From Candidatus Methylomirabilota bacterium (GTDB lineage: Bacteria > Methylomirabilota > Methylomirabilia > Methylomirabilales > JACQHM01): a DNA stretch of 15,894 bases. The translations under genes and the position numbers were made by a program. The notes beneath the pieces were generated by a model that had not been told where the DNA came from, searched no databases, and saw only the letters and a list, made by a program, of their open reading frames with translations. The first letter of the stretch is position 1. The number at the start of each line of letters is the position of its first letter. The stretch covers positions 1 through 15,894 of the forward strand of contig JACQHM010000301.1 of assembly GCA_016199025.1 (NCBI GenBank), written 5' to 3'. Below, one piece after another: positions 5,795 to 13,206 of the stretch.

Positions 5795-6778
5795 CTACCG
5801 AGCTTTAGGATAGGGGTAGAAGGCAGCGATCCCGCTAGGTCCTTTCCCCACCGGGATCCGCCTCACCTCTTGAAAGGTCCGGAGGTCCACCACCGAGACA
5901 TCGTCGGACCCCGAGTTCGCGATATAGGCGAAGGCTGAATCCTGGCTGAACGAGATCCCAGCCGGGACCCTCCCCACAGGGATGGTTTTCACGACGTGAT
6001 CCGTGGCCGTCTCGATGATGGTGACCTGATGGGACATCCTGTCGCAGGTGACGACATACCGGCCGTCAGGGCTCACCCCGAGCCAGGCGGGGACGTGCCC
6101 CACCAGGATGGTCGCCACCACGCTGTCGGTGACCACCTGGATCTTCTTGATGGCATCCGCCCACATCCCGCTCACATAGACGTACTTGCCACTCGGGGTC
6201 GCAGCCGTGAGGAACGGCCCATGGCCGACGGGGATGGTGGCAACAACCTTGAAGCGGCTGATGTCGATCACCGACACGTCGTTGGACCCGGTGTTGGCCA
6301 CGTAGGCAACCCTCCAGTTCGGCAGGACGGTGAGGCCATGAGGCTCTTTCCCCACCCGGATCGTGGCGGCACGTTTGAGCGTCTCGGCCTCCACCACCGT
6401 CACATCGTTCGAACCGGCATTGGTGGTCAGGATGAACCGGTTGTCAGGGGTGACGAAGGGATGGGCCTCCCCCCTCCCCCGCTTCCACCACTTGAGGACC
6501 TTCAGGGTGGCGGGATCGACTTTTGCCACCTGGTCGGTCCCTCCATCGGTGACATAGAGCATCCCGTCCGGGCCCACATGGACGTCATGAGGCGCCTTGA
6601 ACCCGGCGATGGTGGCCACCACCTTCCCGGCCTCAGGGTCAACGACGGAGACCGTCCCCCCCTTCTCGTCCGCCGTGTAGACGAAGTGCCTCGTCCCCAA
6701 GGCGGTGGAGCGACAGAGGCCCAAGGCCGCGATGGTCAAGGCCAGTGCCAAAATCAAGAGCTTCTCACGACCGATCAT
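5795..6778 (-). CDS. Exported YVTN/YncE-type beta-propeller protein
   Basis: A 327-residue protein with an N-terminal Sec signal (MIGREKLLILALALTIAALG, then CRSTALG) and YVTN-type repeats of about 42 residues through the rest: GTVSVVDPEAGKVVATI, LYVTDGGTDQVAKVDPAT, NDVTVVEAETLKRAATI, AYVANTGSNDVSVIDI, HQVTIIETATDHVVKTIPVG and AYIANSGSDDVSVVDLRT. These fold into a seven-bladed propeller, usually extracytoplasmic and binding or scaffolding; catalysis is not expected. The Cys at 22 is not in a convincing lipobox. The ATG at 6778 is chosen for its GGAGG site and because the signal peptide starts there; a 36-residue upstream extension is unsupported. It follows receiver copy 2 by 111 bases and precedes the CMD-like gene, so the three may form one transcript from the sigma-54 element at 7360-7375. 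Confidence 0.93.
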   Translation of the reverse strand: MIGREKLLILALALTIAALGLCRSTALGTRHFVYTADEKGGTVSVVDPEAGKVVATIAGFKAPHDVHVGPDGMLYVTDGGTDQVAKVDPATLKVLKWWKRGRGEAHPFVTPDNRFILTTNAGSNDVTVVEAETLKRAATIRVGKEPHGLTVLPNWRVAYVANTGSNDVSVIDISRFKVVATIPVGHGPFLTAATPSGKYVYVSGMWADAIKKIQVVTDSVVATILVGHVPAWLGVSPDGRYVVTCDRMSHQVTIIETATDHVVKTIPVGRVPAGISFSQDSAFAYIANSGSDDVSVVDLRTFQEVRRIPVGKGPSGIAAFYPYPKAR

Positions 6779-6889
6779 AGGTCCTCCAAGGCACCGGAAA
6801 GGGGAGGTGACATTTTCCCTTAAGAAGGCCCCGCCCGCAAGGCGCCTCCCCTTCCGAGAGACACTTGATGGAGCAAGAAGTCCCAAGTT

Positions 6890-7294
6890 TCATCCGACCT
6901 GGAGTAGCCTCGGCCAGGCCCATCCTTCCTTCTTGGGATGGTGCAGGGCACACTCGACCATCTCGCCAAAATAGGGCAAGCTGAGCGGCTTCAGGAGGTA
7001 GGAGAACACGCCTTTCTCCAAAATCCTCTGCCCCATCTCCACGGAATCATCGTCGGAGAGGATGATGAGAGGGATCCGGTGGCGAATCCGTTTGATCAGC
7101 TCGATGGTCTTCAGGCCAGGAAGCTCCTGAAGCTCCAGGTCGAGGATGACCAGGTCCGGCTCCTCGTCCAGGGTGGCGAGGAGGACCTCACTCCCCTTTT
7201 CCACCGCCCTGACCCGATGGCCCCGCTTCATAAGAAAGGGCACCACCTCCCTCTTGGTCTCCGCAGACGAGCTGGCGAACAGGATCGATCCCAT
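6890..7294 (-). CDS. Stand-alone response-regulator receiver protein, copy 2, acidic pair missing
   Basis: A 134-residue paralogue of the protein at 3562-3966, about 77% identical by hand alignment (31 differences, no gaps). It keeps the phospho-acceptor D52 (LVILDLELQELPG), S80 (LIILSDD) and K102 (YLLKPLS), and likewise has SILFASSSAE where receivers normally carry two acidic residues. Residues 51-69 are identical in the two proteins, while the C-terminal helix and tail vary most. There is no output domain. The ATG at 7294 has an AGGAGG site and matches the start of the paralogue. It is followed by the YVTN gene. Divergence on one surface with an unchanged core suggests two partners or two conditions, but this is inference. 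Confidence 0.88.
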   Translation of the reverse strand: MGSILFASSSAETKREVVPFLMKRGHRVRAVEKGSEVLLATLDEEPDLVILDLELQELPGLKTIELIKRIRHRIPLIILSDDDSVEMGQRILEKGVFSYLLKPLSLPYFGEMVECALHHPKKEGWAWPRLLQVG

Positions 7295-7359
7295 GCCTTC
7301 CTCCTGGTCTCTTCGCTGGAATCGTAGGAACGCGACCACCAACCCTTTCCTTGTTTAGA

Positions 7360-7375
7360 AGCAACAGACATGCCA
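7360..7375 (-). promoter_or_regulatory. Sigma-54 (RpoN) -24/-12 promoter for receiver copy 2
   Basis: The minus-strand bases TGGCATGTCTGTTGCT have GG and GC at the correct ten-base spacing and share TGGCATG and TTGCT with the element of copy 1, while the bases between and around them differ. Transcription would start near 7349, about 55 bases before the ATG at 7294. Confidence 0.65.
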
Positions 7376-7622
7376 TGATAAGGATCGGCAGGGAGGACAA
7401 AGGGGATCGTCAGAACCTTCAACAACAGCAAAGGGAACCCGGTGATGGAAGGAAAGGGCGGTCAGCAAAAAGCAAAGAGGAGGAAGCGGCTGGGACATTG
7501 GTGCCCCGCGACAGCTCCCCCTCCCGGTCTAACCCTTTGATTCTTTTAGACTCGCCCCGTTGTGGCAGCATTGTCCCGAAAGGACAGAGGGAGTCCCACC
7601 AGAGGCCAGAGATCCGCCGCCC

Positions 7623-9563
7623 CTAGTCCACCTGGACGAACGCCTCGGCCTCCTTCCTTGCGTGGTTCAGGCGACCTCCCGCCGCCAGGATCTCGATCTC
7701 CCGCGGTGTGAAATCGTGCCTGACCTGGAACGTGATCCCCTTGGTCAGGTTCTTGACGACCAGGATGGTTCCAGCCCTCACCTGCTCCAGGACCCCTTCG
7801 ATGGCGAGCCGGTCCCCCTGCTCGATCCGATCAGAGTCTTGCTCGTCCACGAAGCTTAAGGGGAGGATGCCGAAGTTGATCAGGTTCGCCCGGTGGATCC
7901 TGGCAAAGGTCCTGGCCAGGACGGCCTTTAAGCCTAGGTCCATGGGGGCCAACGCGGCGTGCTCCCGGCTGGACCCCTGGCCGTAGTTCACCCCGCCCAC
8001 GACGAAGCCCCCTCCCTTTTCTTTCGCCCGCCGGGGGAAGGTCGGGTCCACTGGCTCAAAGACATACTCCGCCATGGCCGGGATGTTCGAGCGAAGGGGA
8101 AGGATCTTGGAGCCGGCCGGCATGATGTGGTCGGTGCTGATGTCGTCCCCCACCTTCAACAGCACCTCGCCTTCTAAATGCTGCTCCATTGAGCCCCTGG
8201 TGGGAAGAGGCTTGATGTTCGGGCCCCGATGGATCTCGACCCTTTCAGGCTCGGAGGAAGGGGGGAGGATGGCGCTGTCATCTAACGCGAAGCGCCTGGG
8301 CCAGGGGATCTTGGGGAAAGGGCCAAGCTTTCTCGGGTCGGCAATGGCCCCGGTGATGGCGGTCGCAACGGCCACCTCGGGGCTCGCCAGGAAGATCTGG
8401 GACCCGCCATAGCGGGCCGGCCAGTTCCGATTGAAGGTCCGTAATGAGTTCACGCCAGAGCCTGGGGCCTGGCCCATCCCGATGCAGCCCAGGCACCCTG
8501 ACTCGCTCAAGCGGGCCCCCGCCGCGATGAAGGTGGTGAGGGCCCCCTTTCTGGCCACGGTCTCGTAGACCTGGCGGGAACCGGGATTGATGTGGAAGCT
8601 GACCATCGGATGGACCTTCTTGTCCTCCAGGACCTTGGCCACCACCATGAGATCCCGGTAGGAGGAGTTCGTGCAGCTCCCCACGATGACCTGGCCAATG
8701 GGGGTTCCCTCCACCTCCCGGATCGGCCTGACGTTATCGGGGCTCGGTGGGCAGGCCACCATGGGCTCCAACGTCGAGAGGTCGATCTCGATCACCTCGT
8801 CGTACCCGGCATCCGGATCCGCCTGAAGGGGCTTCCACACCTCTTCCCGCCCCTGGGCCTTCAGGTAGGCCCGGGTCCGCTCGTCGCTCGGGAAGAGAGA
8901 GGTCGTCGCCCCCAGCTCTGCCCCCATGTTGGTGATGGTTGCCTGCTCCGGGACCGTCAAGGACTTCACTCCTTCCCCGCCGTACTCGAAGATCTTCCCC
9001 AAGCCGCCTTTCACCGTCAAGCGCCGGAGGAGCTCTAAGATGATGTCTTTCGCCGCCACCCACGGCTGGAGGGACCCAGAGAGCCGGACAGAGACCACCT
9101 TCGGCATCTTCAAGTAGAAGGGGGCACCGGCCATCGCCAAGGCCACGTCCAACCCTCCTACACCGATGGCGATCATCCCCATCCCGCCCGAGGTCGGGGT
9201 GTGGCTGTCGGAACCCAACAGGATCTGGCCGGGGACGGCGAAGCGCTCCAGGTGGACCTGATGGCAGATGCCGTTTCCGGGCTTGGAAAAGTAGATGCCG
9301 TACTTGGCAGCGAAGGTTTGGAGGAAGAGATGGTCGTCCATGTTTTTGAAATCTTCCTGAAGCATGTTGTGATCGACATAGGACACGGAGAGTTTTGTCC
9401 GGACCTTTGGAATCCCGACGGCCTCGAACTGGAGAGAGGCCATCGTCCCCGTGGCATCCTGGGTCAGGGTTTGATCCACCGTTACAGCGATCTCCCTTCC
9501 CGGGGTCAATTCTCCTTCGACGAGGTGTGCCTCGAAGATCTTCTGGACGAGATTCCTGCCCAA
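7623..9563 (-). CDS. acn: Aconitate hydratase, Aquifex-type
   Basis: A 646-residue aconitase, isomerising citrate and isocitrate in the TCA cycle in the cytoplasm. The [4Fe-4S] ligands are C297 (GSCTNSS), C357 and C360 (SGCLGCIGMGQ). Active-site segments include LLGSDSHTPTSGGMG (residues about 116-129) and, in the C-terminal swivel domain, VNYGQGSSREHAALAP. The length and CLGC spelling fit the shorter Aquifex-like aconitases, not the long AcnA/IRP type of about 900 residues. The start chosen is the TTG at 9563, because a perfect AAGGAGGAGG site lies upstream at normal spacing and the family N-terminus (GRNLVQKIFEAHL) begins there; an ATG 15 codons earlier lacks a good site. It follows oxidase subunit I by 87 bases on the same strand and is probably co-transcribed or has a promoter in that gap. 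Confidence 0.96.
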   Translation of the reverse strand: MGRNLVQKIFEAHLVEGELTPGREIAVTVDQTLTQDATGTMASLQFEAVGIPKVRTKLSVSYVDHNMLQEDFKNMDDHLFLQTFAAKYGIYFSKPGNGICHQVHLERFAVPGQILLGSDSHTPTSGGMGMIAIGVGGLDVALAMAGAPFYLKMPKVVSVRLSGSLQPWVAAKDIILELLRRLTVKGGLGKIFEYGGEGVKSLTVPEQATITNMGAELGATTSLFPSDERTRAYLKAQGREEVWKPLQADPDAGYDEVIEIDLSTLEPMVACPPSPDNVRPIREVEGTPIGQVIVGSCTNSSYRDLMVVAKVLEDKKVHPMVSFHINPGSRQVYETVARKGALTTFIAAGARLSESGCLGCIGMGQAPGSGVNSLRTFNRNWPARYGGSQIFLASPEVAVATAITGAIADPRKLGPFPKIPWPRRFALDDSAILPPSSEPERVEIHRGPNIKPLPTRGSMEQHLEGEVLLKVGDDISTDHIMPAGSKILPLRSNIPAMAEYVFEPVDPTFPRRAKEKGGGFVVGGVNYGQGSSREHAALAPMDLGLKAVLARTFARIHRANLINFGILPLSFVDEQDSDRIEQGDRLAIEGVLEQVRAGTILVVKNLTKGITFQVRHDFTPREIEILAAGGRLNHARKEAEAFVQVD

Positions 9564-9610
9564 TGTTCCCTCCTCCTTAAAGGCTGATGCTCCCCTGCCT
9601 CTCTCCATCA

Positions 9611-9632
9611 GGCGGCCCCTCCCAGAGCCGCC
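9611..9632 (-). other. GC-rich hairpin between oxidase subunit I and aconitase
   Basis: GGCGGC at 9611-9616 pairs with GCCGCC at 9627-9632 over a 10-base loop, within the 87-bp gap. No T-run follows on the minus strand, so it is more likely an mRNA-processing or stability element than a terminator. Confidence 0.3.
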
Positions 9633-9650
9633 CCGCTCGGCGGACGAGGG

Positions 9651-11306
9651 CTACCAGACCCGGAGCCCCGGGGCGTTTAAGGGGGTTGTACTCACCAAGC
9701 GGGCGAGCGTGGGGCCATAGGCGATCACGACCAGCACCACGGCCATGGCAACCCACAGCCCCCACCGATCGAGGATCGCCGGGGCATGCTCGGGGCCGGA
9801 AAGGGCTTCGGCGAATGCCACCTCCACGGCTGCGGGCTCCCGGGACGCCACGACCGTCAGCCCGATGTTTACAAAGTAAAGGATCGTGCTGACAAAGAGG
9901 ATCGTTCCGCCGATCCCCACGAGGGGCAGAACCGAGCGCCACTCGGGCTGGAGGTAGACCGACGCGCCGATCATCGTCCGCCGGGGCATCCCCATGAGGC
10001 CGAGACGGTGGAGCGCGTTGGAGAAGATCGCCATCCCGAAGAACCAGAACCAAACCTGGACCAGGGCCAGCCGCCGGCTCCAGAGGGCCCGGCCGCTGAG
10101 GTAGGGGACCAGCCAGTAAGTGATCCCGATGAACGTGAGGGTGACGGCCGTGCCCACGGTCAGGTGGAGGTGGCCGGGGATCCAGGAGGTGTTGTGCACC
10201 ACGAGGTTCAGGTTGAAGGAGGCGTTGATCAGCCCGCCCACCCCGCCGAAGGCGAAGAGGAGCATGGCCAGCACCTGGGCGGCCAGCGAGGGATCACCCC
10301 AGGGGAGCTTCCCGAACCAGGCGACCCACCCCTTCCCTCCCCGCGCCCGCGCCCCGCTTTCCAGCGAGGCCACCACGTTGAAGAACGTCAGGAGGCTCGG
10401 GAAGAAGACCGCGAAGGTCAGGAAGGCATGGACGAGCTTCCACCCCTCCGGGATGCCCGGGTCGGTGAACTGGTGGTGAAAGCCGACCGGTGTGGAGAGG
10501 ATGAGGAACAGGATGAACGAGACACGGGCCAACGGGTCGCTGAAGAGACGGCCCCCCGCCTGCCGGGGGACCAGCGTGTACCAGGAGACGTAGGCGGGGA
10601 GGAGCCAGAAATAGACGATCGGGTGCCCGGTGAACCAGAAGAGGACCCGCGCCAGGAGCGCGTCTGTCCCTCCGACCAGCCCAAGCGACCAGGGGATGAG
10701 CATGAAGAGCATCTCGGCCGCAAGGCCTAAGGACGCGATCGTCCACAGCACGAAGGTCACCAGCGACATGAAGGCGGGAAGCGGCGTCCGGGCTAAAGGG
10801 TTTTTTGCCCGCCAGGCGCGATGCGTCAGGACCAGGTTCAAGGCGACAAGCCAGGTGCCGACGACGACCAGCGTGAGCCCCACGTAGAAGGCCCAATGGG
10901 CCTTCATGGGAGGGTAGAAGGTGAACAGAACTGTCGCCACATTTCCCACCAAGGGGATCGCCGCGAGCACGAGACCTCCGGTCATGAGCCAAAAGGTCAC
11001 CCAGCCGAGCGGGCGGCTTTTCAGCGGCAGGCCAAGGGCCTGGGCGGTCACGAACGGCAGGAATCCGCAGATAAAAAAGGTCGTCCACACCAGGACGTTC
11101 AACACCCCGTGGAGGCTCAGGCCGTGGTAGTAGGACTGGATGAAGGGCGTGAGCCAGGGGTAGAGGTCGAGGCCGGCGTGCTCAAGGGCCTGGAAGAGCC
11201 CGGTCAGCACACCGCCGAAGAGGGCGACCAGCGCGACAACCAGGTAGGCACCTGTCAAGCGGTTTTCAGAGGCCAGATCGGTCGTCCTCCCACCGGAAGT
11301 CCTCAT
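9651..11306 (-). CDS. cbaA: b(o/a)3-type cytochrome c oxidase subunit I
   Basis: A 551-residue membrane protein with many hydrophobic segments: the catalytic subunit of a B-type haem-copper oxidase that reduces oxygen to water and pumps protons. Visible ligands are H66 (SLHGVLN, low-spin haem), H228 with Y232 (WFTGHPIVYFWLLPAY, CuB and the cross-linked Tyr in the HPxVY form), H277 and H278 (GFHHQFTDPG, CuB), and H379 and H381 (WIPGHLHLTVG, high-spin haem and low-spin haem). The FTGHPIVYFWLLPAY spelling and the accompanying short subunits separate it from A-type oxidases. The ATG at 11306 has a GGGAGG site; an upstream extension in the same frame overlaps subunit II and is not the start. It begins 26 bases after the subunit II stop. 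Such enzymes have high oxygen affinity and suit low-oxygen respiration. Confidence 0.97.
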   Translation of the reverse strand: MRTSGGRTTDLASENRLTGAYLVVALVALFGGVLTGLFQALEHAGLDLYPWLTPFIQSYYHGLSLHGVLNVLVWTTFFICGFLPFVTAQALGLPLKSRPLGWVTFWLMTGGLVLAAIPLVGNVATVLFTFYPPMKAHWAFYVGLTLVVVGTWLVALNLVLTHRAWRAKNPLARTPLPAFMSLVTFVLWTIASLGLAAEMLFMLIPWSLGLVGGTDALLARVLFWFTGHPIVYFWLLPAYVSWYTLVPRQAGGRLFSDPLARVSFILFLILSTPVGFHHQFTDPGIPEGWKLVHAFLTFAVFFPSLLTFFNVVASLESGARARGGKGWVAWFGKLPWGDPSLAAQVLAMLLFAFGGVGGLINASFNLNLVVHNTSWIPGHLHLTVGTAVTLTFIGITYWLVPYLSGRALWSRRLALVQVWFWFFGMAIFSNALHRLGLMGMPRRTMIGASVYLQPEWRSVLPLVGIGGTILFVSTILYFVNIGLTVVASREPAAVEVAFAEALSGPEHAPAILDRWGLWVAMAVVLVVIAYGPTLARLVSTTPLNAPGLRVW

Positions 11307-11332
11307 GCCAAGCCTCCCTACAGGCCGTCGGT

Positions 11333-11821
11333 TCAGGATCTCGGCTCCACGATCACCTTTCCCCACATCGTGTGGTGGGCGATCCCGCAGTACTCGTGAC
11401 ACAAGAAGGGGTACTCGCCGGGCCGGTCGAAGCGGGCCACAACCCGTGCCACCCACCCCGGGAGGAGCATGACGTTGACATTGACCTTAGGGATGAACAG
11501 CCCGTGCACCACATCTTTGCTGGTGGCGACGAAGGTGACGGTTGATCCGGCAGGCACGCGGATCTCGTTCGGCGCGAAGAACCAGGTGCCGGCGACCATC
11601 CGAGCCTCGTACCGGCCGGGCCCGACCTCGAAGACCCCCGGCTGATCGAAGGGCGACGTCACGGCCAGCTTGGTAGGGTCCACCCGGCCCTCGTCACCAG
11701 GGACGTGGATCCCGGCGCCAAAAGCCGTCACGATGAGCGCGACCAGCATGCCGACCGGGATCGCGATGCTCGGAAGGATCCACGCCAGTTCGTAGAGATA
11801 GATCGTCGTACCCCGTCTCAT
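11333..11821 (-). CDS. cbaB: Cytochrome c oxidase subunit II, ba3-type, CuA domain
   Basis: A 162-residue subunit with one N-terminal transmembrane helix (residues about 13-36, WILPSIAIPVGMLVALIV) and a periplasmic cupredoxin domain. The dinuclear CuA ligands are all present: H106 (DVVHGLF), C141 and C145 (CHEYC), H149 and M152 (CGIAHHTM). CuA accepts electrons from cytochrome c or a copper protein and passes them to subunit I. The short form with one helix is typical of ba3-type enzymes. The ATG at 11821 lies six bases after the subunit IIa stop, and its ribosome site (AAGGGG) overlaps the end of that gene, so translation is probably coupled. Confidence 0.96.
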   Translation of the reverse strand: MRRGTTIYLYELAWILPSIAIPVGMLVALIVTAFGAGIHVPGDEGRVDPTKLAVTSPFDQPGVFEVGPGRYEARMVAGTWFFAPNEIRVPAGSTVTFVATSKDVVHGLFIPKVNVNVMLLPGWVARVVARFDRPGEYPFLCHEYCGIAHHTMWGKVIVEPRS

Positions 11822-11827
11822 CGTTGT

Positions 11828-11938
11828 TTACCCCTTCAGCCAGAGGCGTAGATAAGCGTTGGTCCAGAGCAGCGCGAGAATCAAGAGATAGATCAGCATG
11901 AAGATGAGCGCGCCCTTCGGATGCTCGTTCTCGTCCAT
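11828..11938 (-). CDS. cbaD: Oxidase subunit IIa, 36-residue single-helix protein
   Basis: A tiny frame from ATG 11938 to TAA 11828 encodes 36 residues: a charged start MDENEHPKGA, then a single hydrophobic helix LIFMLIYLLILALLW and a basic end. This matches in size, topology and position the IIa subunit of ba3 oxidase, a single helix that fills the site of the missing second helix of subunit II. A GGGGGA ribosome site precedes it and it sits directly before subunit II. Its identity rests on position and topology; the sequence itself is too short to be diagnostic. Confidence 0.85.
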   Translation of the reverse strand: MDENEHPKGALIFMLIYLLILALLWTNAYLRLWLKG

Positions 11939-11992
11939 GGCTTCCCCCTTGGCCTTCTCCTGTGACCCCCCCGGAAGGCGTGAACAGAGGAG

Positions 11993-12019
11993 GCAGAGGG
12001 CCTGGCAACACCCCTCTGC
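11993..12019. promoter_or_regulatory. Inverted repeat at the oxidase operon start, candidate operator
   Basis: GCAGAGGG (11993-12000) and CCCTCTGC (12012-12019) are a perfect 8-bp inverted repeat separated by 11 bases. They sit just downstream of the predicted -10 element, covering the expected start of transcription of the oxidase operon. The position suits a repressor operator or a leader hairpin. No known regulator motif was recognised. Confidence 0.4.
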
Positions 12020-12026
12020 TCCACTA

Positions 12027-12056
12027 ACGCTACCAGGGACGGGCCGCTTGCGTCAA
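12027..12056 (-). promoter_or_regulatory. Candidate sigma-70-type promoter of the oxidase operon
   Basis: On the minus strand TTGACG (12056-12051), an 18-base spacer and TAGCGT (12032-12027), preceded by an extended TGG, form a possible promoter in the 158-bp gap after hypE. The -10 hexamer is weak and the call leans on the good -35 and the TGn extension. The leader would be about 80 bases. Confidence 0.4.
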
Positions 12057-12096
12057 GGCAAAAATACCGCCGGGCCTCTGGGCAACGCGTAGCCGC

Positions 12097-13152
12097 TCAA
12101 CAGATCCGGGGAAGTTGTTCGCCGCTTAACATGTCAACGATGCGGCTGGCGCCGATTTTGCTCTTCAGCACCACAACCCCTGAGAAGTCCGCAGTCACGC
12201 CGCCGACGATGGAGGCCTCAGCACCGAGGGGAGATGAGCGCATGATGGCCAGCGTCCGCTCAGCATCCCACGGGGCGACAAAGGCGACGAACCGTCCCTC
12301 ATTGGCCACATAGAGCGGATCCAACCCAAGGATCTCACACGCGCCCTGGACATCTTCACGGAGGGGGATGGCGTTTTCATCAATGTTGATCCGCACGCGG
12401 GCAGCCTCGGCAATTTCCACCAACGCACTGGCCAGCCCGCCGCGGGTCAGATCTCGCAGACAGTGGATTTCAATTCCCGCCTCGAGAAGTCCCATCACCA
12501 GACCGGCCAGGGATGCGGAATCGCTCTCAATGGTGCTCTCAAAGGCCAACCCTTCCCGCACAGCCATAATCGCGATCCCATGGCGTCCGATATCCCCGGT
12601 GAGGAGCACGACGTCACCGGGCCGGACATGTCTGGGCGCGATGGAGGTGTTGTGCTCCACAATCCCGATACCAGCCGTGTTGATGAAGATCCCGTCGCCA
12701 CTTCCGTTGTCCACGACCTTGGTATCGCCGGTGACGAGCTGAACACGGGCTTGATCGGCGGCTCGCCGCATGGATTGAACAATGCGCCACAGCGTTTCCA
12801 TGGGGAGACCTTCTTCAAGGATGAACCCGGCGCTCAAGAAGAGCGGGCGCGCCCCGCACATCGCCAGATCGTTCACCGTGCCGTTGACGGCTAATGTCCC
12901 GATATCCCCGCCGGGGAAAAAGAGCGGGTGAACGACGAAGGAATCCGTCGTGAACGCCAGCCTCACCCCACCGAGATCGATAACCGCTCCATCGTGTCTC
13001 TGGTCGAGCGTCGGATTTTGAAACACCGGCACGAACATCTTCTCGATGAGTTGGTGCATCAGTTTTCCGCCGCCACCGTGGGCAAGTAGGACGTTTGGAT
13101 AGTCGGTGATGGGAATCGGACAACTGAGGGTGAAGTCAGGTGTTCGCTCCAT
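12097..13152 (-). CDS. hypE: Hydrogenase maturation protein HypE
   Basis: A 351-residue PurM-like ATP-dependent dehydratase. HypE receives a carbamoyl group from HypF on its C-terminal cysteine, dehydrates it to thiocyanate and supplies the CN ligands of the [NiFe]-hydrogenase iron. Visible features are LAHGGGGKLMHQLI near the N-terminus, the nucleotide-binding GDTKVVDNGSGDGIFINTAG (about 142-161), LRDLTRGGLASALVEIAEAA (about 233-252), and the essential C-terminal PRIC ending in Cys351. The length is normal. It is the last gene of the hyp run and begins 54 bases after hypD. Ribosome-site-like GGGAGAACCGGAGA lies just upstream of the ATG. Confidence 0.98.
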   Translation of the reverse strand: MERTPDFTLSCPIPITDYPNVLLAHGGGGKLMHQLIEKMFVPVFQNPTLDQRHDGAVIDLGGVRLAFTTDSFVVHPLFFPGGDIGTLAVNGTVNDLAMCGARPLFLSAGFILEEGLPMETLWRIVQSMRRAADQARVQLVTGDTKVVDNGSGDGIFINTAGIGIVEHNTSIAPRHVRPGDVVLLTGDIGRHGIAIMAVREGLAFESTIESDSASLAGLVMGLLEAGIEIHCLRDLTRGGLASALVEIAEAARVRINIDENAIPLREDVQGACEILGLDPLYVANEGRFVAFVAPWDAERTLAIMRSSPLGAEASIVGGVTADFSGVVVLKSKIGASRIVDMLSGEQLPRIC

Positions 13153-13155
13153 TCT

Positions 13156-13181
13156 CCGGTTCTCCCTTTCCCCGGTTCTCC
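13156..13181. repeat. Two 10-base direct repeats in the hypD-hypE spacer
   Basis: CCGGTTCTCC occurs at 13156-13165 and 13172-13181, a 16-base period, directly upstream of hypE. On the mRNA they are purine-rich GGAGAACCGG and may bear on ribosome binding. The repeat is short and may be incidental. Confidence 0.4.
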
Positions 13182-13206
13182 GTTTCTTCTTGTCTGACGC
13201 TGGCCG

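Larger units (their letters stand above)
6883..7614 (-). repeat. Direct duplication, copy 2 (receiver gene plus upstream region)
   Basis: This is the second copy of the segment at about 3555-4273, in the same orientation about 3.3 kb away. The 328 bases without a gene (7295-7622) are this repeat: a -24/-12 element at 7360-7375, a hairpin GGGACA/TGCCCC at 7492-7507 (one G-U pair), and GTCC-CGAAA-GGAC at 7573-7585. GTCTAA and TTAGAC (7527-7532, 7546-7551) form an inverted repeat that is broken in copy 1. Similarity ends about nine bases before the aconitase stop codon. Boundaries were judged by eye. Confidence 0.8.

Noticed and set aside
6850..6895. A TTGGGACTTCTTGC word upstream of the YVTN gene that resembles a sigma-54 site
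   Set aside because: The GG and GC are only eight bases apart instead of ten, a spacing sigma-54 does not tolerate.
9786..10730. Long plus-strand frame opposite oxidase subunit I
   Set aside because: It is antisense to a gene with all catalytic ligands visible; the product is low-complexity, charged and motif-free, a codon-bias shadow.
12060..12096. Possible terminator after hypE, with five Ts on the minus strand
   Set aside because: The preceding GC-rich bases form only a 3-bp stem by eye.
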